A stretch of 64,000 nucleotides of DNA from Anaerotruncus sp. MC2020 (GTDB taxonomy: Bacteria; Bacillota; Clostridia; Oscillospirales; Ruminococcaceae), in NCBI GenBank assembly GCA_000701945.1, contig KL370840.1, forward strand, positions 742,796 through 806,795. The letters are read 5' to 3'. Below the pieces are notes generated by a model. It was given only the letters and a program-made list of their open reading frames with translations, searched no databases and had not been told where the DNA came from. Every line of letters begins with the position of its first letter. Positions within the stretch are counted from its first letter, which is position 1. Below are positions 1-8,185 of this stretch, piece by piece. The translations under genes and the position numbers were made by a program.

Positions 1-115
1 ACCCCATAGGGGCAAAATTTGGACTAAAAGTCTTTGGAAAAGGGTCTGGGGAAGAACCTTTCTTCAGAAAGGTTTTCCCCAGTAAATACCCGTATTACTT
101 CTGTATAAGCACAGC
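1..115. repeat. Dispersed intergenic repeat, copy 1
   Basis: This segment lies just downstream of the aminopeptidase gene. It is nearly identical, in inverted orientation, to 43092-43206: by eye I find two mismatches in 115 bases. It contains a strong internal hairpin around 47-82 (GGGGAAGAACC / GGTTTTCCCC arms). No plausible coding sequence is visible. It may end transcription of the aminopeptidase operon, or it may be a non-autonomous mobile or REP-like element. The left end may be cut by the window edge. Confidence 0.85.
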
Positions 116-144
116 GCATAACAGTATCCCGCTTTTTTACATCA

Positions 145-1548
145 TCAGTCCGCCATGAATACAGCGAACGCCTTATACGCCATATAGAGGTCGAGCTTTG
201 ATATCGCCTCGTAGGGAGCGTGCATCGCGAGTACGGGCACGCCCATATCAATGGTGTCCACGTCGAGGTTTGCGATATACGCGGCAACAGTACCGCCGCC
301 GCCCATGTCGACCTTGCCGAGCTCGCCCGTCTGCCAGATGACGTCCTTGCTGTCCATGAGGCGTCTGATACGTCCCGCGAACTCAGCCGAGGCGTCAGAC
401 GTGCCTGCCTTACCGCGCGCGCCAGTGTACTTGGTAATGCACACGCCCTTGTTGACGTATGCGCAGTTGTTCTTCTCGGTGACCTCGGGATATGTGGGGT
501 CATATGCAGCATTTACGTCCGCGGAGAGGCACTCCGACGCTGAGAGAACGTGTCTGCCGTCCGCGCCGAGGTCAGCCGCAAGGTCGTAAATGAAGAATTC
601 GAGATAGGACGAGCAAAGTCCCGTATTTCCGTCGCTGCCCGTCTCCTCCTTGTCGGTGAGGACTGTAACAACAGTATGCTTCGGAGCCTTGCAGTCCACC
701 GTCGCTCTGAGCGCGGGATACGAGCAGCAGCGGTCGTCGTGACCGTAGCCGCCGATAATGCTCCTGTCGAAGCCGATGTCCCTCGCCTTGAAAGCGGGAA
801 CAGCCTCAAGCTCGGAGGAGATGAAGTCCGCCTCTGTGATGCCGTACTTCTCGTTGAGGATGCTCAGTATATTGAGCTTTACCGCCTCGCTGCACTCGTC
901 GTCGCGGAAGGGCATCGAACCGATAAGGATATTGAGGTCTTCACCCTTGACGAGCTTAGCACCCGTGCGGGTCATCTGCTCTGTTGCGAGGTGCGGGAGG
1001 AGGTCTGTCACGTAGAAGACGGGGTCATTCTCGTCCTCGCCGATAGCAACTGTGACCTTAGTGCCGTCCGCCTTTATGATAACGCCGTGGAGAGCGAGCG
1101 GAATCGCCGTCCACTGATACTTCTTTATCCCGCCGTAGTAGTGGGTCTTGAAGAGCGCAAGCTCGTCAGCCTCGTAGAGGGGATTCTGCTTGAGGTCGAG
1201 CCTCGGGGAGTCGATATGCGCCGCGCAGAGCCTTACGCCCTCCTCTATGGGAGCAGAGCCTATCACGGACATGATAACAGCCTTGCCGCGGTTCACGCGG
1301 TATATCTTTGCGCCAGCCTTGAGCTTCATGCCGCGCTTGTACTCCTTGAAGCCGTTCTTTTTCAGGAGCTCGACCGCCTCTATTACAGCCTCGCGCTCGG
1401 TCTTTGCCTTGTCGAGGAAGCGCTTGTAGTCCTCAGCAAAAGTCCCGCAAGCCTTCTCGTCGGACTTGCTGATTCTGCGGTAGCCGTTCTTGCGTGCGAG
1501 AAAAAGCTTTTCCTTGAGCTGTTTTGAAACCTTGTTCTTCTTGTCCAT
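145..1548 (-). CDS. M18 family aminopeptidase
   Basis: Cytosolic zinc aminopeptidase of family M18 (aspartyl aminopeptidase / aminopeptidase I type), 467 aa, which removes N-terminal residues from peptides. Visible family blocks are CAAHIDSPRLDLK (zinc histidine), GYGHDDRCCSYPAL, DKEETGSDGNTG, SECLSADVNAAYDP and the C-terminal VLAMHAPYEAISKLDLY. The length is typical. I chose the ATG at 1548 because an AAGGAG box sits about 8 bases upstream. An in-frame GTG at 1569 overlaps the coaE stop but has no better ribosome site. It is the last gene of the DUF951-prfA-tsaC-coaE run. Peptide substrate preference cannot be read from the sequence. Confidence 0.93.
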   Translation of the reverse strand: MDKKNKVSKQLKEKLFLARKNGYRRISKSDEKACGTFAEDYKRFLDKAKTEREAVIEAVELLKKNGFKEYKRGMKLKAGAKIYRVNRGKAVIMSVIGSAPIEEGVRLCAAHIDSPRLDLKQNPLYEADELALFKTHYYGGIKKYQWTAIPLALHGVIIKADGTKVTVAIGEDENDPVFYVTDLLPHLATEQMTRTGAKLVKGEDLNILIGSMPFRDDECSEAVKLNILSILNEKYGITEADFISSELEAVPAFKARDIGFDRSIIGGYGHDDRCCSYPALRATVDCKAPKHTVVTVLTDKEETGSDGNTGLCSSYLEFFIYDLAADLGADGRHVLSASECLSADVNAAYDPTYPEVTEKNNCAYVNKGVCITKYTGARGKAGTSDASAEFAGRIRRLMDSKDVIWQTGELGKVDMGGGGTVAAYIANLDVDTIDMGVPVLAMHAPYEAISKLDLYMAYKAFAVFMAD

Positions 1549-1565
1549 TGTAAAGTCTCCTTGTG

Positions 1566-2216
1566 TCACTCCGCCATTGCGGAGGTATTTATCCTGCTGT
1601 AGTAGATATCCCTTATCTTAGCCGATACCTCGTTGGAGATACCGCTGACATTGTCCATCGAGTCGTTGTTCTCGATTATGTAGTCGGAGTGGGATATGAA
1701 GAAGTCCGCGTCGAGCTGTGAGCTCATGCGCTCGTCAGCCTGCTCGGGAGTGAGCCCGTCGCGCTCGATGATACGCTTCTTGCGTATCTCGGGGGAAGCC
1801 ACCACCGATATGATGAACTCGCAGAAGTCGTCCGCGCGGCTCTCAAAGAGCGTGGGAGCGTCGAGGAGTATGAGCTTCTCGCCGCTGAGCGAATGCGACT
1901 TTATCTGTCGGAGTATCTCGCCCGTGATGTAAGGATATATTATCGTATTGAGGGAGTCGAGCTTGCACTTGTCGGTGAAGACTATCTTCGCGAGCGCTTT
2001 TCTGTTGAGGGTCCTGTCCTCGTTGAGAATGCCGCTTCCGAAGAAGTCCGATATCTCGTCGAGGCACTTCGTGCCCTTTTCGACAACTGTTCTCGCTATC
2101 TTATCCGCATTTATCACTGCGAAGCCGTTGTCCGCGAAGACCTGCGAGACCGTGCTCTTGCCCGCGCCCGTCTGTCCCGTGAGACCGACCACCATAACGC
2201 CTTCAAGACTGTTCAT
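1566..2216 (-). CDS. coaE: Dephospho-CoA kinase
   Basis: Phosphorylates the 3'-hydroxyl of dephospho-CoA with ATP, the last step of coenzyme A synthesis. The product is 216 aa with the P-loop GLTGQTGAGKSTVS at residues 10-23, then the DAPTLFESRADDF lid/substrate region and IIERDGLTPEQADERMSSQ typical of CoaE. The start at 2216 is preceded by AGGTGATAAGG and overlaps the tsaC stop by 4 bases, so the two are probably translationally coupled. Its stop overlaps the leader of the aminopeptidase gene. Confidence 0.95.
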   Translation of the reverse strand: MNSLEGVMVVGLTGQTGAGKSTVSQVFADNGFAVINADKIARTVVEKGTKCLDEISDFFGSGILNEDRTLNRKALAKIVFTDKCKLDSLNTIIYPYITGEILRQIKSHSLSGEKLILLDAPTLFESRADDFCEFIISVVASPEIRKKRIIERDGLTPEQADERMSSQLDADFFISHSDYIIENNDSMDNVSGISNEVSAKIRDIYYSRINTSAMAE

Positions 2217-3226
2217 ATCCTTATCACCTCGAATCCTGCCGCCCTGATGAGGCGGTTATATACTGCAAGTCCGACTCCGTCCGTAGAGGGAGCGCGGACG
2301 TAGACCTTTTCCGCACCGATGTCGTCGAGCTCCCTGAGCCGCTGAAACAGCCAGTGAGCCTGCATGGAGCTGTCCGCACCGTAGGTCATGTGCCTGTAGG
2401 GGAAGCCGACCTCGTCGCCGTCGAAAATGAGGGCATAGACGCCGTCCCCGTAGTTTCTGCCGACGAGGGAGACGAAGTCCTCCTCCGACGACTCTACCAT
2501 TATGATATCCGCCTTAGGCGAGTAGTGCTTGTATTTCATACCGGGGGACGCTACCTTTGCGCCCTCCTCGACCTCATTGAGTATCGCAGGGTCGATGACG
2601 ACCTCGCCGCACACCTCAAGGAGCATCTCTCTCGTGACCGCACCGGGGCGCAGTATCCTAACCGCGTCCTCTCCGTCGAACGAGATAACTGTCGATTCCA
2701 CGCCGAATTCGGACTGTCCGCCGTCTACCACAGCGGCAATTCTGCCGTCCATGTCGCGCATTACGTGCTCGGCGGAGGTGGGGCTCGGATAGCCCGACCT
2801 GTTTGCTGACGGAGCCGCTATCGCACAGCCCGACTGCTCGATAATGCTATGCATTACGGGGTGCGAGGGCACACGTATGCCCACGGTATCGAGCCCGCCC
2901 GACGTCACCATAGGTATGCGCTCATTTTTGGGCATGACCATAGTGAGCGGTCCGGGACAGAATCGCTCGGCGAGCCTGTATGCGAGTGCAGGTATGCTTG
3001 ACGTGTACTTCACCGCGTCCGAGAAGTCGGCGAGGTGAACTATCAGCGGATTGTCCGCAGGTCTGCCCTTAGCGGCAAAGACCTTTGCGACAGCCTCCTC
3101 GTTGGAGGCGTCTGCTCCGAGACCGTATACAGTCTCGGTGGGTATCCCCACTACCTCTCCGTCTCTTATCAGCGTTGCAGCGTGTCTTATATCATCAATG
3201 TTGTTTTTCAGCAATAGAGTTTCCAT
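2213..3226 (-). CDS. tsaC: L-threonylcarbamoyladenylate synthase (TsaC/Sua5)
   Basis: Makes threonylcarbamoyl-AMP from threonine, bicarbonate and ATP, the first step of t6A modification at position 37 of ANN-decoding tRNAs. The 337-aa protein has the YrdC-domain signatures GIPTETVYGLGADA and AAKGRPADNPLIVHL near the N-terminus. A C-terminal Sua5 domain follows an SPGMKYKHYSPKA linker, so this is the long Sua5 form. I placed the start at 3226 (METLLLKNN), where GGAAG lies about 10 bases upstream inside the end of prfA. An in-frame extension to 3277 would run into prfA. It sits between prfA and coaE in one operon. Confidence 0.94.
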   Translation of the reverse strand: METLLLKNNIDDIRHAATLIRDGEVVGIPTETVYGLGADASNEEAVAKVFAAKGRPADNPLIVHLADFSDAVKYTSSIPALAYRLAERFCPGPLTMVMPKNERIPMVTSGGLDTVGIRVPSHPVMHSIIEQSGCAIAAPSANRSGYPSPTSAEHVMRDMDGRIAAVVDGGQSEFGVESTVISFDGEDAVRILRPGAVTREMLLEVCGEVVIDPAILNEVEEGAKVASPGMKYKHYSPKADIIMVESSEEDFVSLVGRNYGDGVYALIFDGDEVGFPYRHMTYGADSSMQAHWLFQRLRELDDIGAEKVYVRAPSTDGVGLAVYNRLIRAAGFEVIRI

Positions 3227-3230
3227 GCGC

Positions 3231-4304
3231 TTATTCTTCCTGACTTGCCAGCTTTGCAGCCTGATCTGCCGTAGCAAGGGCGTCGAACACCTCGTCGAGG
3301 TTTCCGTTCATCATATCCTCGAGTCGGTATATCGTCAGACCGATACGGTGGTCGGTGAGACGTCCCTGCGGGAAATTATACGTGCGTATGCGCTCCGAGC
3401 GGTCGCCTGTTCCGACCTGCATCTTTCTCTCGGAAGCCACTTTTGCTGCCTGTTCCTCCAGCATAGCCTCGTAGATGCGGCTGCGGAGTATCTTCATTGC
3501 CTTGTCCTTGTTCTTATGCTGACTGCGCTCGTCCTGACACTCTACCACCACATTCGTAGGCAGGTAGGTTATCCTCACGGCGGACTCCGTTTTATTTATA
3601 TGCTGTCCGCCCGCTCCGCTTGCACGGAAGTAGTCGATTTTAAGGTCGGTCGGGTTTATCTCGAGCTCGACCTCGTCAGCCTCGACGAGCACCGCGACGG
3701 TAACTGTAGAGGTGTGGATACGTCCCTGCGACTCCGTCTCGGGGACGCGCTGTACGCGGTGGACACCGCTCTCGTACTTCAGGCGGGAGTACGCCCCCTC
3801 GCCCTCTATCGAGAAGCATATCTCCTTGAAGCCGCCGAGCTCGGTAGGATTGGCGCTGAGCACCTCCTGCTTCCAGCCCTTGGCTTCCGCGTACATTGTA
3901 TACATACGGTACAGGGAATTCGCGAAGAGTGAAGCCTCCTCGCCGCCTGCGCCGCCTCTTATCTCGATTATAACGCTCTTATCATCGTTGGGGTCCTTGG
4001 GGAGGAGGAGGACCTTCAGCTCCTGCGTGAGCTCCTCCATAGCCGCCTTGCTCTCCTCGAGCTCAGCCTGTGCCATTTCCTTGAATTCCCTGTCGAGACC
4101 GCCCGCCTCGAGAAGCTCTCTTGCTTCATTGTTCGAGCTCTCCGCCTTTTTATATTCTCGGTACTTCTCGATGATAGGGGTCATATTCTTATATTCGCGC
4201 ATCAGCTGTGTGTACAGCTTGTTGTCGCTGACCGTTTCGGGGTCAGAGAGCCGTGCGCTTGTTTCCTCGTATTTTCGCTCCATAAGAGCGAGCTTTTCAA
4301 ACAT
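3231..4304 (-). CDS. prfA: Peptide chain release factor 1
   Basis: RF-1 recognises UAA and UAG in the ribosomal A site and triggers peptidyl-tRNA hydrolysis. The 357-aa protein has the catalytic [12 protein letters not shown] (GGQ) motif in the middle and a C-terminal basic tail. An RF1-type PxT-like stop-codon region ([15 protein letters not shown]) precedes the GGQ. The length is normal. It follows the DUF951 gene by 38 bases and tsaC begins 5 bases after its stop, so it belongs to the same transcription unit. No PrmC gene is adjacent. Confidence 0.96.
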   Translation of the reverse strand: MFEKLALMERKYEETSARLSDPETVSDNKLYTQLMREYKNMTPIIEKYREYKKAESSNNEARELLEAGGLDREFKEMAQAELEESKAAMEELTQELKVLLLPKDPNDDKSVIIEIRGGAGGEEASLFANSLYRMYTMYAEAKGWKQEVLSANPTELGGFKEICFSIEGEGAYSRLKYESGVHRVQRVPETESQGRIHTSTVTVAVLVEADEVELEINPTDLKIDYFRASGAGGQHINKTESAVRITYLPTNVVVECQDERSQHKNKDKAMKILRSRIYEAMLEEQAAKVASERKMQVGTGDRSERIRTYNFPQGRLTDHRIGLTIYRLEDMMNGNLDEVFDALATADQAAKLASQEE

Positions 4305-4342
4305 TATATCTATCCTTCCAAAAGACTGATAATGCTTGTTGT

Positions 4343-4576
4343 CTAATCGTTCTCTCTCTTTATCCTTTTTATGCTTTTCTCTATCTTGCTTCTCGGGACC
4401 ATGAACTCTCTTCCGCAGCCGACGCAGCGCAGACGGAAGTCCATACCCGAGCGCATAACGAGCATTTCGTTAGCTCCGCAGGGGTGCTGCTTTTTCATAG
4501 TCAGTACATCGCCGACCTGTACGTCCAACAGTCCCACATCCTTTACAATTTCCGTAATCCTGAAAAAATCGTACAT
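4343..4576 (-). CDS. DUF951 family protein
   Basis: Small protein of the DUF951 family, found widely in Firmicutes with no established function. The conserved core is [17 protein letters not shown], then [24 protein letters not shown]; the CVGC pair suggests a zinc knuckle. The ATG at 4576 gives 77 aa. However, a TATAAT box ends only 5 bases before this ATG, so a transcript from that promoter would be almost leaderless. A TTG at 4528 preceded by AAAGGA would give 61 aa starting exactly at the conserved DVQVGD block, and may be the real start. It is the first gene of the prfA operon. Confidence 0.8.
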   Translation of the reverse strand: MYDFFRITEIVKDVGLLDVQVGDVLTMKKQHPCGANEMLVMRSGMDFRLRCVGCGREFMVPRSKIEKSIKRIKREND

Positions 4577-4581
4577 CTCAC

Positions 4582-4610
4582 ATTATACCCTATTTCCCCG
4601 CTCAAATCAA
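4582..4610 (-). promoter_or_regulatory. Promoter of the DUF951-prfA operon
   Basis: Reading the minus strand, TTGATT and TATAAT are separated by 17 bases. The -10 box ends 5 bases before the nominal ATG at 4576, so transcription should begin at or just inside that codon. Confidence 0.75.
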
Positions 4611-4760
4611 TATTTTGAGGGTATATTTTTTCATGTTTGTGTAAAAATAATAAAAACGCACAATAAAAAACAGACAATACGCATAATTATTACTCCCGAG
4701 CATTATACAGACGGTATCAAATTGCCTCGGAGAGCAAAAAAATGCTGAAAGGAGTTACCT

Positions 4761-5117
4761 ATGGTAACAAGGATAACCGCTGAATTTGAAGCTCCCGAGT
4801 ATGCGGAGGCAGCCCTCGGACGGATACGCAGCTCAATGCAGGGGGTCTACTCGACGAGCTTCGTCTACGACCGCATCTCCGACAAGGCAGAGCGGCTCAG
4901 CCGCGGGACGAGCTATACGATACTGCCGACAGCAGTCACCTCGCACAACTATCTCACGGCGGTGCTTGAATCCCCTGCCTCGCGCGACATCATACCCGAG
5001 CCGCGCCGAAGCCGCAAGACTACGGTATTCATCGTCTGCGACGGCAGCCGCACGCACGAGATAAGCTCGATACTCACAGCAATGGGCGGGAGCAATATCG
5101 ACTCGCCGCAGTCATAA
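4761..5117 (+). CDS. Uncharacterised small protein
   Basis: A 118-aa soluble protein I do not recognise. AAAGGAG lies 8 bases before the ATG. The N-terminal part (RITAEFEAPEYAEAALGRIRSSMQGV) alternates beta and alpha as in a ferredoxin-like or ACT-like fold. The C-terminal part (TTVFIVCDGSRTHEISSILTAMGG) looks like a second such half, suggesting two similar alpha-beta halves. There is no signal peptide or membrane segment. It lies 58 bases upstream of an S1-domain gene on the same strand and is probably cotranscribed with it, but nothing shows a shared function. Confidence 0.7.
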   Translation: MVTRITAEFEAPEYAEAALGRIRSSMQGVYSTSFVYDRISDKAERLSRGTSYTILPTAVTSHNYLTAVLESPASRDIIPEPRRSRKTTVFIVCDGSRTHEISSILTAMGGSNIDSPQS

Positions 5118-5175
5118 TCCCGCACCTCCGCGAATATGATTATCTCACAAGGAAAAATCACACGGAGGTACAAAT

Positions 5176-6096
5176 ATGAACTACAGACCCGAGGGCTGCC
5201 TCTACAGGACAGCCGAAAATCAAAGGTATATCTCAACAGCGGACGGGCTCAGGGAAGCCATGAAGAAGGGACTCATACTTGAGGCGCGGGCGGCAGTATG
5301 CAGCAGCCCCCACGACCTCATAGTCGAGCTCCCCTGCGGCGAGGGCATAATTCCCCGCGACGAGGGTGCAGTCGGCATACGCGAGGGCAAGACACGCGAT
5401 ATCGCGCTCATCTCGCGCGTGAACAAGATAGTGTGCTTCAAGGTCACTGACGTCGCCGAGGACGACTGCGGACAGGTAAGAGCCGCGCTCTCGCGTGCAG
5501 CCGCGCAGGAGGAATTCATCGTGAACCGCATGAGCAGGCTCAACGCAGGCGATATCATAGACGCGAAGGTCACGCACCTCGAGCAATTCGGCTGCTTCGT
5601 GGACATAGGCTGCGGAGTCCCGTCGCTGATACCGATAGACGCGATATCCGTCTCGCGCATCTCCCACCCCTCCGACCGCTTCCGCACGGGACAGCACATC
5701 AAGGCAGTTGTCCGCAGCCGCGACGGCGAGCGGATATGCCTCTCGCACAAGGAGCTCCTCGGCACATGGGAGGAGAACACCGCCTGCTTTCAGGCGGGCG
5801 AGACAGTCTCGGGAGTGGTGCGCTCCGTCGAGGAGTACGGCATATTCGTGGAGCTTGCGCCTAACCTTGCAGGGCTTGCGGAGCTCCGAGGAGGAGTTGC
5901 CGCAGGAGAAAACGTGAGTGTTTACATAAAGGCGATAATCCCCGAGAAAATGAAGGTGAAACTGGTCATCGTGGACGTGTGCGAGGAGTGCTCTCCCGCT
6001 CGTGAGCTCCGCTACTTCATCGACGAGGGACACCTCCGCGAGTGGAACTACGCCCCACCTGCAAGCGGACGCAAGATAATCACCTGCTTTGAATGA
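5176..6096 (+). CDS. S1 RNA-binding domain protein
   Basis: A 306-aa protein with OB-fold S1 domains, related to ribosomal protein S1 / YugI-type RNA binders. At least two S1 domains are visible: AGDIIDAKVTHLEQFGCFVDIGCGVPSLIPID (about residues 125-155, running to LSHKELLGTW) and AGETVSGVVRSVEEYGIFVELAPNLAGLAEL (about 210-240). The N-terminal 100 residues may be a degenerate first S1 domain (EARAAVCSSPHDLIVELPCGEGIIPRDE). GGAGG precedes the ATG. Full S1 proteins are longer, so this is probably a short S1-like translation or RNA-turnover factor rather than RpsA itself. Confidence 0.85.
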   Translation: MNYRPEGCLYRTAENQRYISTADGLREAMKKGLILEARAAVCSSPHDLIVELPCGEGIIPRDEGAVGIREGKTRDIALISRVNKIVCFKVTDVAEDDCGQVRAALSRAAAQEEFIVNRMSRLNAGDIIDAKVTHLEQFGCFVDIGCGVPSLIPIDAISVSRISHPSDRFRTGQHIKAVVRSRDGERICLSHKELLGTWEENTACFQAGETVSGVVRSVEEYGIFVELAPNLAGLAELRGGVAAGENVSVYIKAIIPEKMKVKLVIVDVCEECSPARELRYFIDEGHLREWNYAPPASGRKIITCFE

Positions 6097-6098
6097 AA

Positions 6099-6128
6099 AA
6101 AGCCGCCATTCGACTGAATGGCGGCTTT
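6099..6128 (-). terminator. Terminator between the S1 gene and pfkA
   Basis: A 13-bp perfect stem (AAAGCCGCCATTC) with a 4-base loop. On the minus strand it is followed by a run of six T, so it mainly terminates pfkA. It may also slow the converging S1-gene transcript. Confidence 0.85.
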
Positions 6129-6143
6129 GCTATGTACATTTTC

Positions 6144-7106
6144 TCAGAATGCTATCTGCTCAGCGATATGGTGGAGCTTCTCATCGTATGGCTTAGTCAT
6201 GGAAAGAGCCTCCTGAATATCGTAATCAACGAGCTTGTTCTCCTTGACGCCGACAACGCGGTTGCCTATGCCCTGCTCGAGCAGCTCAACAGCGTAATAG
6301 CCCATTCTTGTAGCCTCAACTCTGTCTCTGAGCGTCGGATTACCGCCGCGCTGAACGTGACCGAGTATAGTAGCTCTTGTCTCGATGTGGGTCTTCTCCT
6401 GAATCATGGTAGCTATCTCCTGCGAGTGACCAACGCCCTCAGCAACGATAACTACGAAGTTCTTCTTGCCCTTTGCCTGCTTCTCGAGCATCGTCTTGGC
6501 GATAGCGTCGATGTCGTAGGGAACTTCCTTGGTGATGATGTCGGTAGCACCGCAGGCAATACCTGTATTTACAGCGATGTGACCTGCGCCTCTGCCCATT
6601 ACCTCAACAACGGAGCAGCGGTCATGCGACTGGGATGTATCGCGGAGCTTGTCCACGAGCTCCATAGCAGTATTCATAGCAGTATCGAAGCCGATAGTGT
6701 ACTCCGTGCAGGCGATATCGTTGTCGATAGTGCCGGGGAGACCGATACAGAGCACGCCCATAGCCGAGAGGTCAGCAGCACCTCTGAAGGAGCCGTCACC
6801 GCCGATAACAACGAGACCCTCGATACCGAGCTCATCGCACTTGTCCTTAGCCTTCTTGACGCCCTCCTGAGTTCTGAACTCGGGACATCTTGCTGTATAG
6901 AGGACAGTACCGCCTCTGTGGATTATATCTGAGACGCTTCTCTCGTCCATTTTGAAAATATCGCCTGTGATGAGACCCGCATAGCCTCTGCGGATACCGT
7001 AGACCTCCATGCCCTTGCTGAGAGCTGTTCTAACGACTGCTCTAACAGCCGCATTCATTCCGGGAGCGTCGCCGCCGCTTGTCAGTACGCCGATTTTCTT
7101 GATCAT
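6144..7106 (-). CDS. pfkA: ATP-dependent 6-phosphofructokinase
   Basis: Converts fructose 6-phosphate and ATP to fructose 1,6-bisphosphate, the committed step of glycolysis. The 320-aa length is standard. Visible motifs are GVLTSGGDAPGMNAAVR at the N-terminus, VVIGGDGSFRGA (the GGDGS motif of ATP-using enzymes), GLPGTIDNDI with the catalytic aspartate, and VEVMGRGAGHIA. The start at 7106 has GGAG about 10 bases upstream; an ATG at 7127 lies further up without a better site. It is monocistronic, with its own promoter at 7184-7212 and a terminator at 6099-6128. There is no neighbouring pyk. Confidence 0.97.
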   Translation of the reverse strand: MIKKIGVLTSGGDAPGMNAAVRAVVRTALSKGMEVYGIRRGYAGLITGDIFKMDERSVSDIIHRGGTVLYTARCPEFRTQEGVKKAKDKCDELGIEGLVVIGGDGSFRGAADLSAMGVLCIGLPGTIDNDIACTEYTIGFDTAMNTAMELVDKLRDTSQSHDRCSVVEVMGRGAGHIAVNTGIACGATDIITKEVPYDIDAIAKTMLEKQAKGKKNFVVIVAEGVGHSQEIATMIQEKTHIETRATILGHVQRGGNPTLRDRVEATRMGYYAVELLEQGIGNRVVGVKENKLVDYDIQEALSMTKPYDEKLHHIAEQIAF

Positions 7107-7183
7107 AAAAAATACTCCATTCTGCACCTTGCGTATATTAGTCTGCGAGGTAAACCCCTACAGTTTAAATTCCATACACATAT

Positions 7184-7212
7184 ATTTTACCGCTTTTCAG
7201 CTTTATTGTCAA
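7184..7212 (-). promoter_or_regulatory. pfkA promoter
   Basis: On the minus strand, TTGACA and TAAAAT are separated by 17 bases, about 75 bases before the pfkA start. Confidence 0.8.
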
Positions 7213-7286
7213 GTAGAATTATAACAAATATAAAAAATAAATATCTCAGACGGGTTCGCAGTCCGCTCCGGAGCCGTCCGCACCGA

Positions 7287-7321
7287 CAAAAACGACCGGC
7301 GAAGGTCGTACTCCGCCGGTC
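7287..7321 (-). terminator. Terminator of the GNAT gene
   Basis: On the minus strand, GACCGGCG and CGCCGGTC pair across a 12-base loop and are followed by GTTTTTG. It lies 16 bases after the GNAT stop codon. Confidence 0.75.
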
Positions 7322-7336
7322 ATTTCGCATCTCATT

Positions 7337-7996
7337 TCACCAAGTAATAGCCGAGTGGCTGTGGATATAGAACTCCTCCTGACTTGGCTTCCAGCGCTTT
7401 TCTTTGTGCGGGAAGAGCGCATCGAACTCGAGGAACTCCTGCGAGTCGGTATCTATCGGAGCATCCACGTCGGACGGGTGATAGAACCACTTTCTGCCGT
7501 CGAGCGCACCGCTGTTCAGCTCCTTGACAAGGAGTGCGGCAGGGAAGATATCCCCTTCGAAGCAGACGTTGTACTTTTTGCAGCTCTTGTAGCCGCGCGC
7601 TACGTAGTTATCGGGGTTGCCGAAGTTGATGACGACGTCATAGCCCATATCCCCCGCGAGCCCGAACGTATGCTCAAGGAGAGCCTTGCCGATGCCTCTG
7701 CGCTGATATTCAGGGAGCACGCACAGCGGTCCCATAGTGACGATGTCCTTCTCACAGCCCTTCTCGTCGGCGAGCTTAGCCTTGCAGTACATCACCGCAC
7801 CGACTATTTTGCCGTCGAGCTCGGCAATGAAGTCAAGCTCGGGGATAAAGTCGGGGTGACTTCTCATTTTGTGGATGAAGAGGTGCTCGTGACAGCCCTC
7901 ACAGTTCTGATTCCAGAATGCCTCGCGGGCGAGATTCTCGACCTCGCGATAGTCGTTTTCGTTTTCTCTGCGTATGATGATGTCATTATTATTCAT
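7337..7996 (-). CDS. GNAT family N-acetyltransferase
   Basis: A 219-aa acetyl-CoA-dependent N-acyltransferase of unknown substrate. The GNAT core is clear: IGAVMYCKAKL-type beta4, then GPLCVLPEYQRRGIGKALLEHTF, the acetyl-CoA pyrophosphate-binding loop (Q/R-x-x-G-x-G/A). A CEGCHEHL segment near residue 40 and FGNPDNYVARGYKSCKKY near residue 140 match GNATs that resemble predicted N-acetyltransferase YhbS. The start at 7996 has CAGGAGG 9 bases upstream; a longer in-frame extension to 8107 lacks a ribosome site. It has its own promoter and is a single-gene unit. Confidence 0.87.
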   Translation of the reverse strand: MNNNDIIIRRENENDYREVENLAREAFWNQNCEGCHEHLFIHKMRSHPDFIPELDFIAELDGKIVGAVMYCKAKLADEKGCEKDIVTMGPLCVLPEYQRRGIGKALLEHTFGLAGDMGYDVVINFGNPDNYVARGYKSCKKYNVCFEGDIFPAALLVKELNSGALDGRKWFYHPSDVDAPIDTDSQEFLEFDALFPHKEKRWKPSQEEFYIHSHSAITW

Positions 7997-8145
7997 TGTT
8001 TTTCCTCCTGAATATGGTTGACAAGACACGGGAGGCTTGTGTGGGATAGTATTCGCAAACCGCCCGTTTACGCTGCTATCTCCTTTTTCATCGTATTTTT
8101 CAAACACTTTCTCCTTTAAGGTATTGCGGCACTGCCGCTATAGAT

Positions 8146-8174
8146 ATTATAGCTCATCTGGAGAGCGCTGTCAA
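8146..8174 (-). promoter_or_regulatory. GNAT gene promoter
   Basis: On the minus strand, TTGACA and TATAAT are separated by 17 bases. This leaves a leader of about 140 bases before the ATG at 7996. Confidence 0.8.
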
Positions 8175-8185
8175 GCGTCCTGACG

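Noticed and set aside
550..1527. Long open frame on the plus strand, antisense to the M18 aminopeptidase
   Set aside because: It is a shadow of the aminopeptidase reading frame created by GC-rich codons; it has no ribosome site or recognisable domain.
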